58,703 bases of DNA, taken from Telmatospirillum sp. (lineage in GTDB: Bacteria; Pseudomonadota; Alphaproteobacteria; Rhodospirillales; Magnetospirillaceae). The stretch is from assembly GCA_009712185.1 (NCBI GenBank), contig WASQ01000002.1, positions 23,185 through 81,887 on the forward strand, read 5' to 3'. The stretch's first letter is position 1; each line of letters starts with the position of its first letter. This document shows positions 29,884 through 38,978 of this stretch, in pieces. The position numbers and the translations under genes are program-made. The notes under the pieces were generated by a model. It saw only the letters and a program-made list of their open reading frames with translations. It did no database searches and was not told the DNA's origin.

Positions 29884-30222
29884 ATGATCGCGTTAACCGA
29901 AAGTGCCATCGACGCCGTTCGCAATGCTATTGCCGGGGCGGCCGCACCGGTCGGCGGACTGCGCATTCTGGTCGAGGCCGGCGGATGCGCCGGATTCCAG
30001 TACCGCATGGGCCTGGTGGCCCGGCCGGACCCCGACGATCTGGTGATCGATCAGGGCGGTGTCAGGCTGTTTGTCGACGGCGCCAGTGGGGCGCTTCTGG
30101 CGGGAACGACCATCGACTTCGTCGTCGCCCTGGAGGGATCGGGGTTCACCTTCGACAACCCCAACGCGAAAACCCAGTGCGGTTGCGGGAAGTCCTTCAG
30201 CCAGGGAGGCGGCTCATGCTGA
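29884..30222 (+). CDS. HesB/IscA-type Fe-S assembly protein (nif-associated)
   Basis: A 112-residue A-type carrier. The three conserved cysteines are present: GGCAGFQYRM (about residue 37) and QCGCGKSF near the C terminus. Such proteins carry Fe-S clusters to apo-targets, and nif-linked copies serve nitrogenase. It is the first gene of the iscA-nfu-nifS-nifV-cysE-nifW run behind a NifA/sigma-54 promoter, and it overlaps the following gene by 7 bases. Confidence 0.92.
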   Translation: MIALTESAIDAVRNAIAGAAAPVGGLRILVEAGGCAGFQYRMGLVARPDPDDLVIDQGGVRLFVDGASGALLAGTTIDFVVALEGSGFTFDNPNAKTQCGCGKSFSQGGGSC

Positions 30223-30509
30223 CCGGGGTCGAAACCTGCGGAGCGGGAGGGGACGCCCGGGACGCGCGCCGGACCGCCATCGTCCGTGAGGTGATCGAGG
30301 AAATCCGTCCCAACCTGATCCGCGATGGCGGCGACTGCGAACTGGTCGCGATTGATGGCAATCAGGTTCATATCCGCCTGTCGGGTGCCTGCGTGTTGTG
30401 CCGGTTGAGCGCGATGACGCTGGAGGGAATCCAGTCCCGCATCGTCGACCGGCTGGGGGAATTCGTGCGCCTCGTTCCCGTCCCGGCGGCGGCGCGGGCG
30501 GTCCGGTAG
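30216..30509 (+). CDS. NifU C-terminal (Nfu) domain protein
   Basis: A 97-residue protein that corresponds only to the C-terminal Nfu domain of NifU, with the cluster motif CVLC in GACVLCRLSAMTLEGIQ. The N-terminal IscU-like scaffold and central 2Fe-2S domains of full NifU are absent, and no remnants are seen upstream, where iscA occupies the DNA. It probably binds a [4Fe-4S] cluster transiently for delivery to nitrogenase proteins. The scaffold must be elsewhere, perhaps the housekeeping ISC or SUF system. Confidence 0.9.
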   Translation: MLTGVETCGAGGDARDARRTAIVREVIEEIRPNLIRDGGDCELVAIDGNQVHIRLSGACVLCRLSAMTLEGIQSRIVDRLGEFVRLVPVPAAARAVR

Positions 30510-30519
30510 GGAGGGCGCG

Positions 30520-31719
30520 ATGACGACGGTTTATCTCGACAACAACGCGACAACCAGGACCGATCCCCGGGTCGTCGCGGCAATGTTGCCCTGTTTTACC
30601 GACATGTTCGGCAATCCGTCGTCGCCGCATGCCTTCGGCCAGGGCGTGGCCGAGGCGGTGCGCGGGGCGCGGCGCCGGGTGCGCGCCCTTCTGGGCGCCC
30701 GCCACGATCAGGAAATCCTGTTTGTCTCGGGCGGGACGGAGGCCGACAACACCGCCTTGTTGTCGGCGGTCGCGACCGCGCCGGAGGGGCGTCGCGAGAT
30801 CATCACCAGCGCCGTCGAACATCCGGCCATCCTGGCGACTCTCGTCCATCTCGAACGGTCATGCGGAGTTCGCGTCCATCTCATCGGCGTCGACGGGCGC
30901 GGACGTCTCGACCTGGACGCCTTTTACGCGGCCCTTGGCCCCCGGACCGCCCTGGTCTCCGTCATGTGGGCCAACAACGAGACCGGAACTCTGTTCCCGG
31001 TCGGCGATCTCGCCCGCGCCGCCCATGCGGCCGGCGCCCTGTTCCACACCGATGCGGTTCAGGCGGCGGGGCGGATTCCCGTTGATCTGTCCACGACCGA
31101 GATCGATTTCCTGTCTTTGTCCGGCCACAAGCTGCACGGGCCCAAGGGAATCGGGGTTTTGTTCGTCCGCAAGGGGATTCCGTTCCGGCCTCTGATCCTT
31201 GGCGGCCATCAGGAGCGCGGTCGGCGGGCGGGAACCGAGAACGTCGCCGCCATTGTCGGGCTGGGGGTGGCGGCGGAGATCGCCGTCATGGGGATGGCCG
31301 GGGAGGGGGCGTCGATCGCCTCCAAAAGGGACCGGCTCGAACGGGCGCTGACCGCCCTGGTACCCGGCTGCCAGGTCAATGGCGACACCGCCGCGCGTCT
31401 GCCCAACACGCTTAATCTGGCGTTCGACTGTGTCGACGGAGAGGCGCTTCAGAGCCACCTCGGCCGTGCCGGCATCGCCGTGTCCACAGGGGCCGCCTGC
31501 GCCTCGGGAAGCAGCGAGCCATCCCATGTGCTGAAAGCGATGGCTCTGCCTGTCTGGGCGTTGATGGGAGCGATCCGGTTGTCCTTGTCGCGTGAAACCA
31601 CGGATGCCGAGATCGACCGGGTCATCGCCCTGCTGCCGCCCATCGTCGCCCGGTTGAGGGAGATGTCTCCCCTGTGGAACGACCGCCGGCGCCTTTATCC
31701 AACAGTCCGTACCGCGTGA
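30520..31719 (+). CDS. nifS: Cysteine desulfurase NifS
   Basis: A 399-residue PLP enzyme that takes sulfur from cysteine for Fe-S cluster assembly. [12 protein letters not shown] opens the protein, the PLP lysine is in [12 protein letters not shown] (about residue 203), [14 protein letters not shown] follows, and the catalytic cysteine lies in [15 protein letters not shown]. These match the NifS/IscS group I enzymes. It lies 10 bases after the Nfu gene and 8 before nifV. Confidence 0.96.
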   Translation: MTTVYLDNNATTRTDPRVVAAMLPCFTDMFGNPSSPHAFGQGVAEAVRGARRRVRALLGARHDQEILFVSGGTEADNTALLSAVATAPEGRREIITSAVEHPAILATLVHLERSCGVRVHLIGVDGRGRLDLDAFYAALGPRTALVSVMWANNETGTLFPVGDLARAAHAAGALFHTDAVQAAGRIPVDLSTTEIDFLSLSGHKLHGPKGIGVLFVRKGIPFRPLILGGHQERGRRAGTENVAAIVGLGVAAEIAVMGMAGEGASIASKRDRLERALTALVPGCQVNGDTAARLPNTLNLAFDCVDGEALQSHLGRAGIAVSTGAACASGSSEPSHVLKAMALPVWALMGAIRLSLSRETTDAEIDRVIALLPPIVARLREMSPLWNDRRRLYPTVRTA

Positions 31720-31727
31720 GGGATATC

Positions 31728-32867
31728 ATGCAGAGACTTCCCATCATTTTGAACGATACGACGCTGCGCGACGGCGAGCAGGCCCCCGGCGTCGCCTTCA
31801 CCCGCGAGGAAAAGATCGCCATCGCGGCGGCTCTGGACGCCGCCGGCGTCGAGGAGATCGAGGCGGGAACCCCGGCCATGGGACGCCAGGAAATCGATGC
31901 CATTGCGGACGTCGTCCGGACGGTGAGGCGCGCGGCGGTGATCGCCTGGTGCCGTATGACGGAAGAGGATGTCGACAAGGCTGTCGAGGCCGGTGTGCGC
32001 CGCGTCAATCTGTCGATCCCGGTATCGGACCGGCAGATCGCGGTAAAATTCCGGGCCGATCGCCGTTCCGTGCTGGAGAGGCTTCGCCAGGTCGTCGGCT
32101 ATGCCCGCGACCGTGGCCTGACCGTCGCGGTCGGGGGCGAGGATTCGAGCCGGGCCGATCGCCGGTTCCTGTCCGATGTTCTGGAAGCGGCGGCGGTGGC
32201 CGGCGCCCATCGGTTCCGCTACGCCGACACCCTGGGGCTTCTCGATCCCTTCGATACCTTCGAAACGTTCCGCCGGCTTTGCGAGGCGACGGATCTGGAA
32301 CTGGAGTTCCATGGTCACAACGATCTCGGGATGGCTACGGCCAACACCATTGCCGCGGTGGCCGGCGGGGCCACCCATGTCAGCGTCTGCGTGCTGGGGT
32401 TGGGGGAACGGGCCGGCAATGCGGCCCTGGAGGAGGTGGCGGCGGCCCTCTCGCAAAGGGGCGACGGCGTCCGTGTCGACCTGACCCGCCTGCCGGCGCT
32501 GGCCGACATGGTGGCCGCGGCATCCGGCCGGCCGATTCCTCCGGATAAACCGATTGTCGGCGCATCGGCCTTTTCCCACGAATCGGGCATTCATGTCTCC
32601 GGCCTGCTGCGCGATCCGGAAAGTTATGAGGGAATTCCGCCGGAACGGTTCGGGCGATCCCGGCGGATCGTGCTCGGCAAGCATTCGGGAATGGCCGCCA
32701 TCACCAGCGCGCTGGCATCGCTTGGCCTTGTCGCGGACGAAACCCGGTCGCGCCAGCTTCTGGATGCCGTCCGCAGCAGGGCGGGGCGCGCGAAAAGGGG
32801 CGTCGGCGAGCAGGAACTGAAAGATCTCTATCTGGCGGCCGTTGGAACCGGCGGGAGCGGGCGGTGA
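31728..32867 (+). CDS. nifV: Homocitrate synthase NifV
   Basis: A 379-residue enzyme condensing acetyl-CoA with 2-oxoglutarate to give homocitrate, the organic ligand of FeMo-cofactor. [18 protein letters not shown] is the metal and substrate site, and [16 protein letters not shown] provides the metal-binding histidines. The length lacks the LeuA regulatory domain, as expected for NifV. GAGGG precedes the start at 31728, and it overlaps cysE by 4 bases (GTGA). Confidence 0.96.
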   Translation: MQRLPIILNDTTLRDGEQAPGVAFTREEKIAIAAALDAAGVEEIEAGTPAMGRQEIDAIADVVRTVRRAAVIAWCRMTEEDVDKAVEAGVRRVNLSIPVSDRQIAVKFRADRRSVLERLRQVVGYARDRGLTVAVGGEDSSRADRRFLSDVLEAAAVAGAHRFRYADTLGLLDPFDTFETFRRLCEATDLELEFHGHNDLGMATANTIAAVAGGATHVSVCVLGLGERAGNAALEEVAAALSQRGDGVRVDLTRLPALADMVAAASGRPIPPDKPIVGASAFSHESGIHVSGLLRDPESYEGIPPERFGRSRRIVLGKHSGMAAITSALASLGLVADETRSRQLLDAVRSRAGRAKRGVGEQELKDLYLAAVGTGGSGR

Positions 32868-33754
32868 CCAGCCTCTTCACCCACTGGCGGGAGGACGTCG
32901 CCTGCGTCAGGGCACGCGATCCGGCGGCACGCTACCCCCTTGAGATTCTGCTGACCTACCCCGGCGTCCATGCGGTGATCGGGCATCGCCTGGCACACCG
33001 GTTGTGGCGGGCGGGTTTCCGGCTTCCGGCCCGCATCCTGTCCTGGTTCGCGAGGTTCGTCAGCAACGTGGACATTCATCCGGGAGCGGTGATCGGGCGG
33101 CGTCTCTTCATCGACCACGGGGCCGGAGTCGTCATCGGCGAAACCTCGGTGATCGGCGATGATGTGACGTTGTATCACGGCGTCACCCTGGGAGGGACGA
33201 GCTGGTCCGCGGGGCGGCGCCATCCCGTTCTTGGGGATGGCGTCCTCGTGGGCGCCGGAGCCAAGGTGCTGGGGACGGTCAGTATCGGTGCCGGTGCCCG
33301 TATCGGGGCGAATTCGGTCGTGGTCGAGGATGTTCCGCCCGGTGTCACCGTGGTCGGCATTCCGGGGCGGGTGGTGCGCGATCCCTGCGATCGCCGGCGC
33401 ACGGACGGCCGCATCGATCTCAATCATCACCTGATTCCCGATCCGGTCGGCGAGGCGCTGGCGTTGACGCTGGACCGCGTTCTCTTTCTTGAGGCGCAAC
33501 TGGCGCATCTGCGCCGGGATCTCCGCCAGAGCGACCCCGGCCAGCCGGCGCCGGCCGTCTGTCCGGCGTCGGACCCCTGGATTCCGATCACCGGCCGCGT
33601 CCATTCGCGATCGTGGCTCTTCCGCGCCGCTGAGCGGACCGCCAAACGCCCGCGCGGCGTCGCTGTTTTCGCGTCGCCAGACCGGCGAGCGTTTCACCCG
33701 GTGGCCCTCAAGGCCATCCCCTGGAGGGCCGGCAGTCATGACCGTATTCGATGA
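32864..33754 (+). CDS. cysE: Serine O-acetyltransferase, nif-associated
   Basis: A 296-residue acetyltransferase that makes O-acetylserine for cysteine synthesis, the sulfur source for NifS. The N-terminal helical cap is short, followed by the left-handed beta-helix repeats ([20 protein letters not shown], then [15 protein letters not shown]). About 100 residues follow the helix; the last 40 are basic and look unconserved. It starts at a GTG coupled to the nifV stop and overlaps nifW by 17 bases. Confidence 0.92.
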   Translation: MTSLFTHWREDVACVRARDPAARYPLEILLTYPGVHAVIGHRLAHRLWRAGFRLPARILSWFARFVSNVDIHPGAVIGRRLFIDHGAGVVIGETSVIGDDVTLYHGVTLGGTSWSAGRRHPVLGDGVLVGAGAKVLGTVSIGAGARIGANSVVVEDVPPGVTVVGIPGRVVRDPCDRRRTDGRIDLNHHLIPDPVGEALALTLDRVLFLEAQLAHLRRDLRQSDPGQPAPAVCPASDPWIPITGRVHSRSWLFRAAERTAKRPRGVAVFASPDRRAFHPVALKAIPWRAGSHDRIR

Positions 33755-34070
33755 TTTGAGGCAATTGTCTGCGGCGGAGGACTTTTTCGCCTATCTGGAT
33801 GTCGCCTTCGATCCCCGGATCCTGGCCGTTGCGCGGCTGCATATTTTGCGGCGCATGGGGCAGTATTTGGCGGAGAGCGACGCCCGGGGCGCTTTCGACG
33901 GTCTGTCCGACCGGGACATTCACGCCCGGTGCCATGACCATCTGGCCAAGGCCTATCAGGACTTCGTCCTTTCCTCTCCGCTCGCCGAACGTCTGTTCAA
34001 GGTTCACCGGGATGCGGTGGCGCCGAAGCGCGATGCCGGACAACTGGTTCAACTGTCGACATTGGAGTGA
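33738..34070 (+). CDS. nifW: Nitrogenase-stabilising/protective protein NifW
   Basis: A 110-residue NifW with the family start [20 protein letters not shown] and the [14 protein letters not shown] helix. NifW associates with MoFe protein during P-cluster maturation and limits oxygen damage. GGAGG lies upstream of the ATG, within the end of cysE. Its stop codon is the first base pair of the hairpin that also holds the fixA NifA site. Confidence 0.94.
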   Translation: MTVFDDLRQLSAAEDFFAYLDVAFDPRILAVARLHILRRMGQYLAESDARGAFDGLSDRDIHARCHDHLAKAYQDFVLSSPLAERLFKVHRDAVAPKRDAGQLVQLSTLE

Positions 34071-34099
34071 TCGTCCTGTCGCAATGCCGACAGGACGAT
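34070..34099 (+). promoter_or_regulatory. NifA site inside the nifW terminator hairpin
   Basis: A perfect 12-bp stem (ATCGTCCTGTCG / CGACAGGACGAT) with a 6-nt loop starts at the nifW stop codon. Its inner part, 34077-34092, is an exact palindromic NifA box TGTCG-CAATGC-CGACA. It lies 42 bases before the fixA -24 element. One sequence thus looks both like a terminator of nifW and like the enhancer of fixA. Confidence 0.7.
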
Positions 34100-34134
34100 C
34101 ACGGCGGGAGCCGCGGAAATCCTGGCCGTGGTCT

Positions 34135-34149
34135 TGGCATAAAAGTTGC
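34135..34149 (+). promoter_or_regulatory. Sigma-54 promoter of fixABCX
   Basis: TGGCAT-AAAAG-TTGC followed by a T-run is a strong -24/-12 element (one mismatch), with start expected near 34161 and a leader of about 135 bases. Confidence 0.85.
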
Positions 34150-34296
34150 TTTTTACTTATCAAGTTCTCGTAAAGCGTGTTTTTTCTCCCTTTTCCGGGA
34201 AGCGCCCGGCGGTTCCGCCGGGAGACCTGTCTCCGGGGGGAATCCGGATCGACCGGAATCACCAACGTCGTCACCACCAGGATGGATGAGGCCGCA

Positions 34297-35163
34297 ATGC
34301 ACATTGTCGTCTGTATGAAGCAGGTTCCCGACAGCGCCCAGATCCGGGTTCATCCGGTCACCAACACGATCATGCGCCAGGGTGTGCCCACCATTATCAA
34401 TCCGTTCGATCTTTTCGCGCTGGAGGAGGCGCTTCGCTGGCGCGACCGGCTGGGGGGAGAGGTCACGGCGGTGACGATGGGCCCCCCGCCGGCCGAGGAA
34501 GCGCTCCGCAAGGCGATGCCATTCGGCGCCGACCGCGCGGTGCTGCTGTCCGCCCGCGCCTTCGCCGGATCGGACACGCTGGCGCCCAGCTATGCCCTGT
34601 CCGAGACCTTGCGCCGGATCGGTCGCGAGTTCGGAGACCCCCAACTGGTATTCACCGGCAAACAGACGATCGACGGCGATACCGCGCAGGTGGGGCCGGG
34701 AATCGCGCGGAGGCTCGGGCTCAATCAGTTGACCTATGTGTCGCGGATCGCCGAACTGGACCCTGCCGGCGGGCGGATCGTCGTGGAACGGCGGGCCGAA
34801 GGCGGGGTGCAGGTGTTGCGGACCGCTCTGCCGGCCCTGATCACCATGCTGGAGGGAACCAACGAAATCCGCCGCGGATCGCTGGACGACGCCTACCGGG
34901 CCGCCCTGGCGCCGGTGATCGTCTGGAACGCCTCCGACGCGGGCATTTCCGACCTGACCCTGTGCGGGCTGCGAGGGTCGCCAACGATCGTGAAAAAAGT
35001 GTTCGCGCCCGAGATCCGGGCCGCGAAAGCCCGGCTCATACCGGTCGCGGAGAGGGGCGCCGCCCAGATCGCCGAGGATGCCCTCGATGCGGTCTTCAGT
35101 CTGCAACCCGGTGTCGAAGCCGCCCTGCTGCGTCCCGCACAAGGGACGCAGCAGGGGACATGA
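34297..35163 (+). CDS. fixA: Electron transfer flavoprotein beta subunit FixA
   Basis: A 288-residue ETF-beta protein ([49 protein letters not shown]). With FixB it forms the flavoprotein of the FixABCX complex, which bifurcates electrons from NADH to quinone and low-potential ferredoxin for nitrogenase. The start at 34297 fits the family and has GAGG 7 bases upstream. First gene of the operon behind the NifA/sigma-54 promoter. Confidence 0.96.
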   Translation: MHIVVCMKQVPDSAQIRVHPVTNTIMRQGVPTIINPFDLFALEEALRWRDRLGGEVTAVTMGPPPAEEALRKAMPFGADRAVLLSARAFAGSDTLAPSYALSETLRRIGREFGDPQLVFTGKQTIDGDTAQVGPGIARRLGLNQLTYVSRIAELDPAGGRIVVERRAEGGVQVLRTALPALITMLEGTNEIRRGSLDDAYRAALAPVIVWNASDAGISDLTLCGLRGSPTIVKKVFAPEIRAAKARLIPVAERGAAQIAEDALDAVFSLQPGVEAALLRPAQGTQQGT

Positions 35164-35191
35164 TTCCCAGGGGTTTGTGAGGAGTGGAGCC

Positions 35192-36298
35192 ATGAGTCAA
35201 TCCGTTCCCCCGCCGCCGGCGACCCGCGCCGGAACGCGCAAGGAGCTGCCGGAGCATTTCAAGGACTACAAAAATGTCTGGGTGTTCATCGAATATGAAC
35301 AGAGCGCGGTCCATCCGGTCTCGCTGGAGCTTTTGGGCGAAGGGCGCAAGCTTGCGGACCGGCGCGGTGTCGATCTGGCCGGTGTGATCCTGGGAGGGGA
35401 CGCGGAGGGCGTCGCCCGGGCGGCGGAGGCGGCCTTCGAACATGGCGCCGATCTCGTTTATCAGATCGTCGATCCGGTGCTGACCCATTACCGCACCGAT
35501 CCCTTCACGCAGGGGCTCACCGATCTTGTCGGCCGCTACAAACCGGAAATTCTGCTTCTGGGGGCGACGACCCTGGGGCGGGAGCTGGCCGGCGCCGTGG
35601 CGACGACGCTGCGGACCGGGCGCACCGCCGATTGCACGCGGCGGGCCATCGATGAGGAGGGATCGCTGGCCGCGACCCGTCCGACCTTCGGCGGGTCATT
35701 GCTGTGCACCATCATGACCCTCAACGTCCGGCCGCAGATGGCGACCGTCCGCCCCCGCGTCATGGCGATGCCGGAGGCGGTGCCGGGACGCCGGGGCCGG
35801 GTGGTCTCCCATCCCCTGGGGCTGGCCGAGGATCAGGTGGTCACCAAGGTGCTCGATTTCCTGGCGGATCGCGCCTCGGAAACGGCACAACTGGCTTATG
35901 CCGATGTGGTGGTGGCCGGCGGTCTCGGGTTGCGCTCGGCCGGGAATATGGGGCTTGTGCGGGATCTGGCCGGCGTTCTCGGCGGAGAATGGGGCGGATC
36001 CCGGCCGCTGGTCCAGAAGGGGTGGATCGCCGCCGACCGGCAAATCGGCCAGACCGGCAAGACCATCCGGCCCCGCCTTTATATCGCCGCCGGAATTTCG
36101 GGTGCCATCCAGCACCGGGTCGGCATCGAGGGGGCGGACCTGATTCTGGCGATCAATACCGACGCCAACGCGCCCATCTTCGACGTTGCCCACATCGGCA
36201 TCGTCGCGGACGCGCTCGAGCTTCTTCCGGCATTGACGGACGCGGCCCGCCGCCGTTTTGCCGTCCTGTGTCCGGCAGTCGACCGCCTGGCCGGTTGA
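35192..36298 (+). CDS. fixB: Electron transfer flavoprotein alpha subunit FixB
   Basis: A 368-residue ETF-alpha protein. [24 protein letters not shown] is the typical start and the C-terminal FAD-binding signature reads [35 protein letters not shown]. The start at 35192 follows GGAG. Partner of FixA in the bifurcating complex; 11 bases separate it from fixC. Confidence 0.96.
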   Translation: MSQSVPPPPATRAGTRKELPEHFKDYKNVWVFIEYEQSAVHPVSLELLGEGRKLADRRGVDLAGVILGGDAEGVARAAEAAFEHGADLVYQIVDPVLTHYRTDPFTQGLTDLVGRYKPEILLLGATTLGRELAGAVATTLRTGRTADCTRRAIDEEGSLAATRPTFGGSLLCTIMTLNVRPQMATVRPRVMAMPEAVPGRRGRVVSHPLGLAEDQVVTKVLDFLADRASETAQLAYADVVVAGGLGLRSAGNMGLVRDLAGVLGGEWGGSRPLVQKGWIAADRQIGQTGKTIRPRLYIAAGISGAIQHRVGIEGADLILAINTDANAPIFDVAHIGIVADALELLPALTDAARRRFAVLCPAVDRLAG

Positions 36299-36309
36299 GG
36301 GAGGACATC

Positions 36310-37614
36310 ATGATCGGACAGACATTCGATGCCATCGTGGTCGGGGCCGGGCCGTCCGGCAATGCCGCCGCCTATGTGATGGCGAAGGAGGGGCTTAAGG
36401 TCCTTCAACTGGAACGGGGCGAGTATCCGGGATCGAAAAATGTCCAGGGTGCTATTCTTTATGCCGACGCCCTGCGTCAGATCATTCCCGATTTCCACGA
36501 GGATGCGCCGCTCGAACGTCATGTCATCGAACAGCGGCTGTGGACGATGGACGACAGGTCGCATGTCGGGATGCATTACCGTTCGGACGATTTCAACGAG
36601 GAACGACCGAACCGCTACACGATCATCCGCGCCGAATTCGACAAATGGTTCAGCCGCAAGGTGCGCGCCGCCGGCGTTACTCTTCTGTGCGAGACGACGG
36701 TCACCGATCTGTTGCGCGACGCGGATGGTCGCGTGACCGGCGTCAGGACCGACCGTGGTGGCGGCACCGCCTTCGCCGACGTGGTCATTCTGGCGGAGGG
36801 GGTCAACGGACTGGTGGGCCGGCGCGCCGGGTTGCGGGGCGATCCGGCGCCCGAGCAGGTCGCCCTCGCGGTCAAGGAAATGCATTTCCTTCCGCGCGAT
36901 ATAATCGAGAATCGTTTCAACTTGAGGGGTGGAGAGGGCGTCGTGATCGAGGCCATGGGCACGATCACCGCGGGAATGACCGGGACAGGTTTTCTTTATA
37001 CCAATCAGGAGTCCCTTTCGATCGGGATCGGATGTCTGGTCTCGGACTTCGCCGACAGCCCGATGACCCCCTACGGCCTTCTTGAGGCCTTCAAAAACCA
37101 TCCGTCGATCCGTCCTTTGCTCGCCCAGTCCGAATGCAAGGAATATGCGGCTCATCTGATTCCCGAGGGCGGATACCGGGCCATTCCCGAACTGGTGGGC
37201 GACGGCTGGATCGTGGTGGGCGATGCGGGGCAGTTCGTCAATGCGGTTCATCGCGAAGGGTCGAACCTCGCCATGACGACCGGCCGGCTGGCCGCGGAAA
37301 CGGTGGTGGCGTTGAAGAGGCGCGGAGACAAGGCGACGGCTTTTCACCTGGCCGACTACAAGCGGCGCCTCGAAGAAACCTTCGTGATGAAGGATTTGCG
37401 CAAATACAAGGGCATTCCCTCCTTCCTGCACGGGAATAAACAGATTTTCGGTCTTTATCCCCGCTTGTTCTCGGCCGCGGCGCAGACCTGGTTGCGGGTC
37501 GACGGGACCGACAAGCGGACCAAGGAAAAAGAGATCCTGGCGTCGTTCCGCAAGGGCCGGACACTTCCGGGCCTGATCGGCGACGCCGTCAAACTGGCGA
37601 GGGCCTGGCGATGA
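36310..37614 (+). CDS. fixC: FixC flavoprotein (ETF:quinone oxidoreductase type)
   Basis: A 434-residue FAD protein. The dinucleotide fold [20 protein letters not shown] opens it, followed by the conserved FIX-type [11 protein letters not shown] and [20 protein letters not shown]. It anchors the complex at the membrane and passes the high-potential electron to quinone. It overlaps fixX by 4 bases (ATGA). Confidence 0.96.
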   Translation: MIGQTFDAIVVGAGPSGNAAAYVMAKEGLKVLQLERGEYPGSKNVQGAILYADALRQIIPDFHEDAPLERHVIEQRLWTMDDRSHVGMHYRSDDFNEERPNRYTIIRAEFDKWFSRKVRAAGVTLLCETTVTDLLRDADGRVTGVRTDRGGGTAFADVVILAEGVNGLVGRRAGLRGDPAPEQVALAVKEMHFLPRDIIENRFNLRGGEGVVIEAMGTITAGMTGTGFLYTNQESLSIGIGCLVSDFADSPMTPYGLLEAFKNHPSIRPLLAQSECKEYAAHLIPEGGYRAIPELVGDGWIVVGDAGQFVNAVHREGSNLAMTTGRLAAETVVALKRRGDKATAFHLADYKRRLEETFVMKDLRKYKGIPSFLHGNKQIFGLYPRLFSAAAQTWLRVDGTDKRTKEKEILASFRKGRTLPGLIGDAVKLARAWR

Positions 37615-37919
37615 GAGAGGATCACAATGGGGACGTGGCGCCCCGCGTCGAGGACAAGCTGTTCCATAACCGTTATCTGGTGGACGCGGGAAGACCCCAT
37701 ATCAGGGTTCTTCCGCATGAGAAGCCGTCGCGGGCATTGTTGGCGCTGACCCACGCCTGTCCGGCCGGATGCTATGGCGTCAATGACCGGGGACAGGTCG
37801 AGGTGGCGGTGGATGGCTGCATGGAATGCGGCACCTGCCGCGTGATGACGGCCGGGACAGGGGAGATCGAATGGAATTATCCTCGGGGTGGGTTCGGAGT
37901 GCTTTACAAGTTTGGGTGA
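37611..37919 (+). CDS. fixX: Ferredoxin-like protein FixX
   Basis: A 102-residue ferredoxin-like protein. CPAGCYGV and CMECGTCRV supply the [4Fe-4S] ligands, and [19 protein letters not shown] is the family C terminus. It carries the cluster that links FixC to the quinone pool. Translation is coupled to fixC; modD follows 6 bases later, probably in the same transcript. Confidence 0.95.
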   Translation: MREDHNGDVAPRVEDKLFHNRYLVDAGRPHIRVLPHEKPSRALLALTHACPAGCYGVNDRGQVEVAVDGCMECGTCRVMTAGTGEIEWNYPRGGFGVLYKFG

Positions 37920-37925
37920 CCGGGG

Positions 37926-38851
37926 ATGCCAGCCGAATTTTCGCGTCCGTCCGACGAGGGGATGTTTTGTCTCGCCGGCGACACCGTGTCATGTCTGTCC
38001 GACGCGGACATTGACGCCCTGATCCGGGAGGATCTGGGCGGTGACGATCTGACAACGCGGACCCTTGCGATCGGCGCGCGGGCGGGACGGATGCAGTTTC
38101 GCGCCCGGCAGCCGATGGTGGCCGCCTGTCTGCCGGAGGCGGCCCGGATGCTGGAACGGTTGGGGTGCGGGGCAAGGTGTCTTGCGGAGCCGGGCGTCAT
38201 CCTGGCCGCCGGGACCCCCCTTCTGGAGGCCCGGGGATCGGCGGCGTCCCTGCATGCCGGGTGGAAAAGCGCGCAGACGCTGGTCGAATGGGCGTCGGGA
38301 ATCGCCACCGCGACCCGCGCGCTGGTCGACGCGGCCCGGACGGCGCGACCCGATATCGCCGTCCACTGTACCCGTAAAACGGTGCCGATGACCCGCGCGC
38401 TGGCGGCCCGGGCGGTCCTGGCCGGCGGCGGTGAAATTCACCGCCGGGGCCTGTTCGATACGGTCATGCTGTTCCCGGAACACCGGGCGTTCCTCGACCG
38501 GCCCGCCGACATCGCCGCCGCCGTCGTCGCCCTGCGCCGCCGGCTCCCCGCGCGGGCGATCATGGTCGAGGTCGTCACCGAGACGGAGGCGCTGGCTGCG
38601 GCGGAGGCCTTCGTGGATGTCATCCAACTGGAAAAATTCACGCCGGAGGCGGCCGCGCGGGTTGTGGCCGCCGTCGTCCGGGGGGGCGACGGCGGGGCGG
38701 GGGGGGCCGGCCGGTGATCGCCGCCGCCGGAGGGGTGACGGCGGCGAATGCGTCGGCGTACGCGGCTTCCGGTGTGGATGTTCTGGTGACGTCGGCCCCC
38801 TATTATGCGCCGCCTCAGGATGTCCAGGTTACAATACTGCCTAATACATAG
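37926..38851 (+). pseudogene. modD: ModD, quinolinate-phosphoribosyltransferase-like molybdenum protein, frameshifted
   Basis: The first frame (37926-38717) gives ModD features: REDLGGDDLTTRTL, the RKTVPMTRALAARAVLAGGG active-site stretch and IQLEKFTPEAAARVVAAVV. The family C terminus continues in the -1 frame from about 38707 to a TAG at 38849 (VIAAAGGVTAANASAYAASG, then VDVLVTSAPYY). The shift falls in a tract with runs of 7 and 8 G (38680-38706); one extra G would restore a single frame of about 308 residues. It is either a true mutation, a slippage site or a homopolymer sequencing error. ModD is usually linked to molybdate transport genes; its reaction is not settled. Confidence 0.82.
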
Positions 38852-38882
38852 GCATTATATTGATCTGCCTTGAAATAAGGCA
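38838..38882. promoter_or_regulatory. Twin 17-bp palindromes upstream of nifA
   Basis: TGCCT-AATACAT-AGGCA (38838-38854) and TGCCTT-GAAAT-AAGGCA (38866-38882) are perfect inverted repeats, 28 bp centre to centre, in AT-rich DNA about 100 bases before nifA. They share TGCCT-N7-AGGCA. The TGC-N11-GCA geometry is that of NtrC sites, though the inner bases differ. Likely the binding site of the regulator of nifA. The first overlaps the end of modD. No convincing -35/-10 or -24/-12 was found here. Confidence 0.6.
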
Positions 38883-38978
38883 TTAACAATGGGACACTGT
38901 GACCAAGGACGCGACCCCGTCCCCCGGGACATGGGGCCGCGCGAGAGGGAGGCACGCCCCGACAAGGAGGGCGTCGTC

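Noticed and set aside
38718-38851. Independent small gene between modD and nifA
   Set aside because: The translated sequence is the known C terminus of ModD in another frame, so it belongs to the frameshifted gene.
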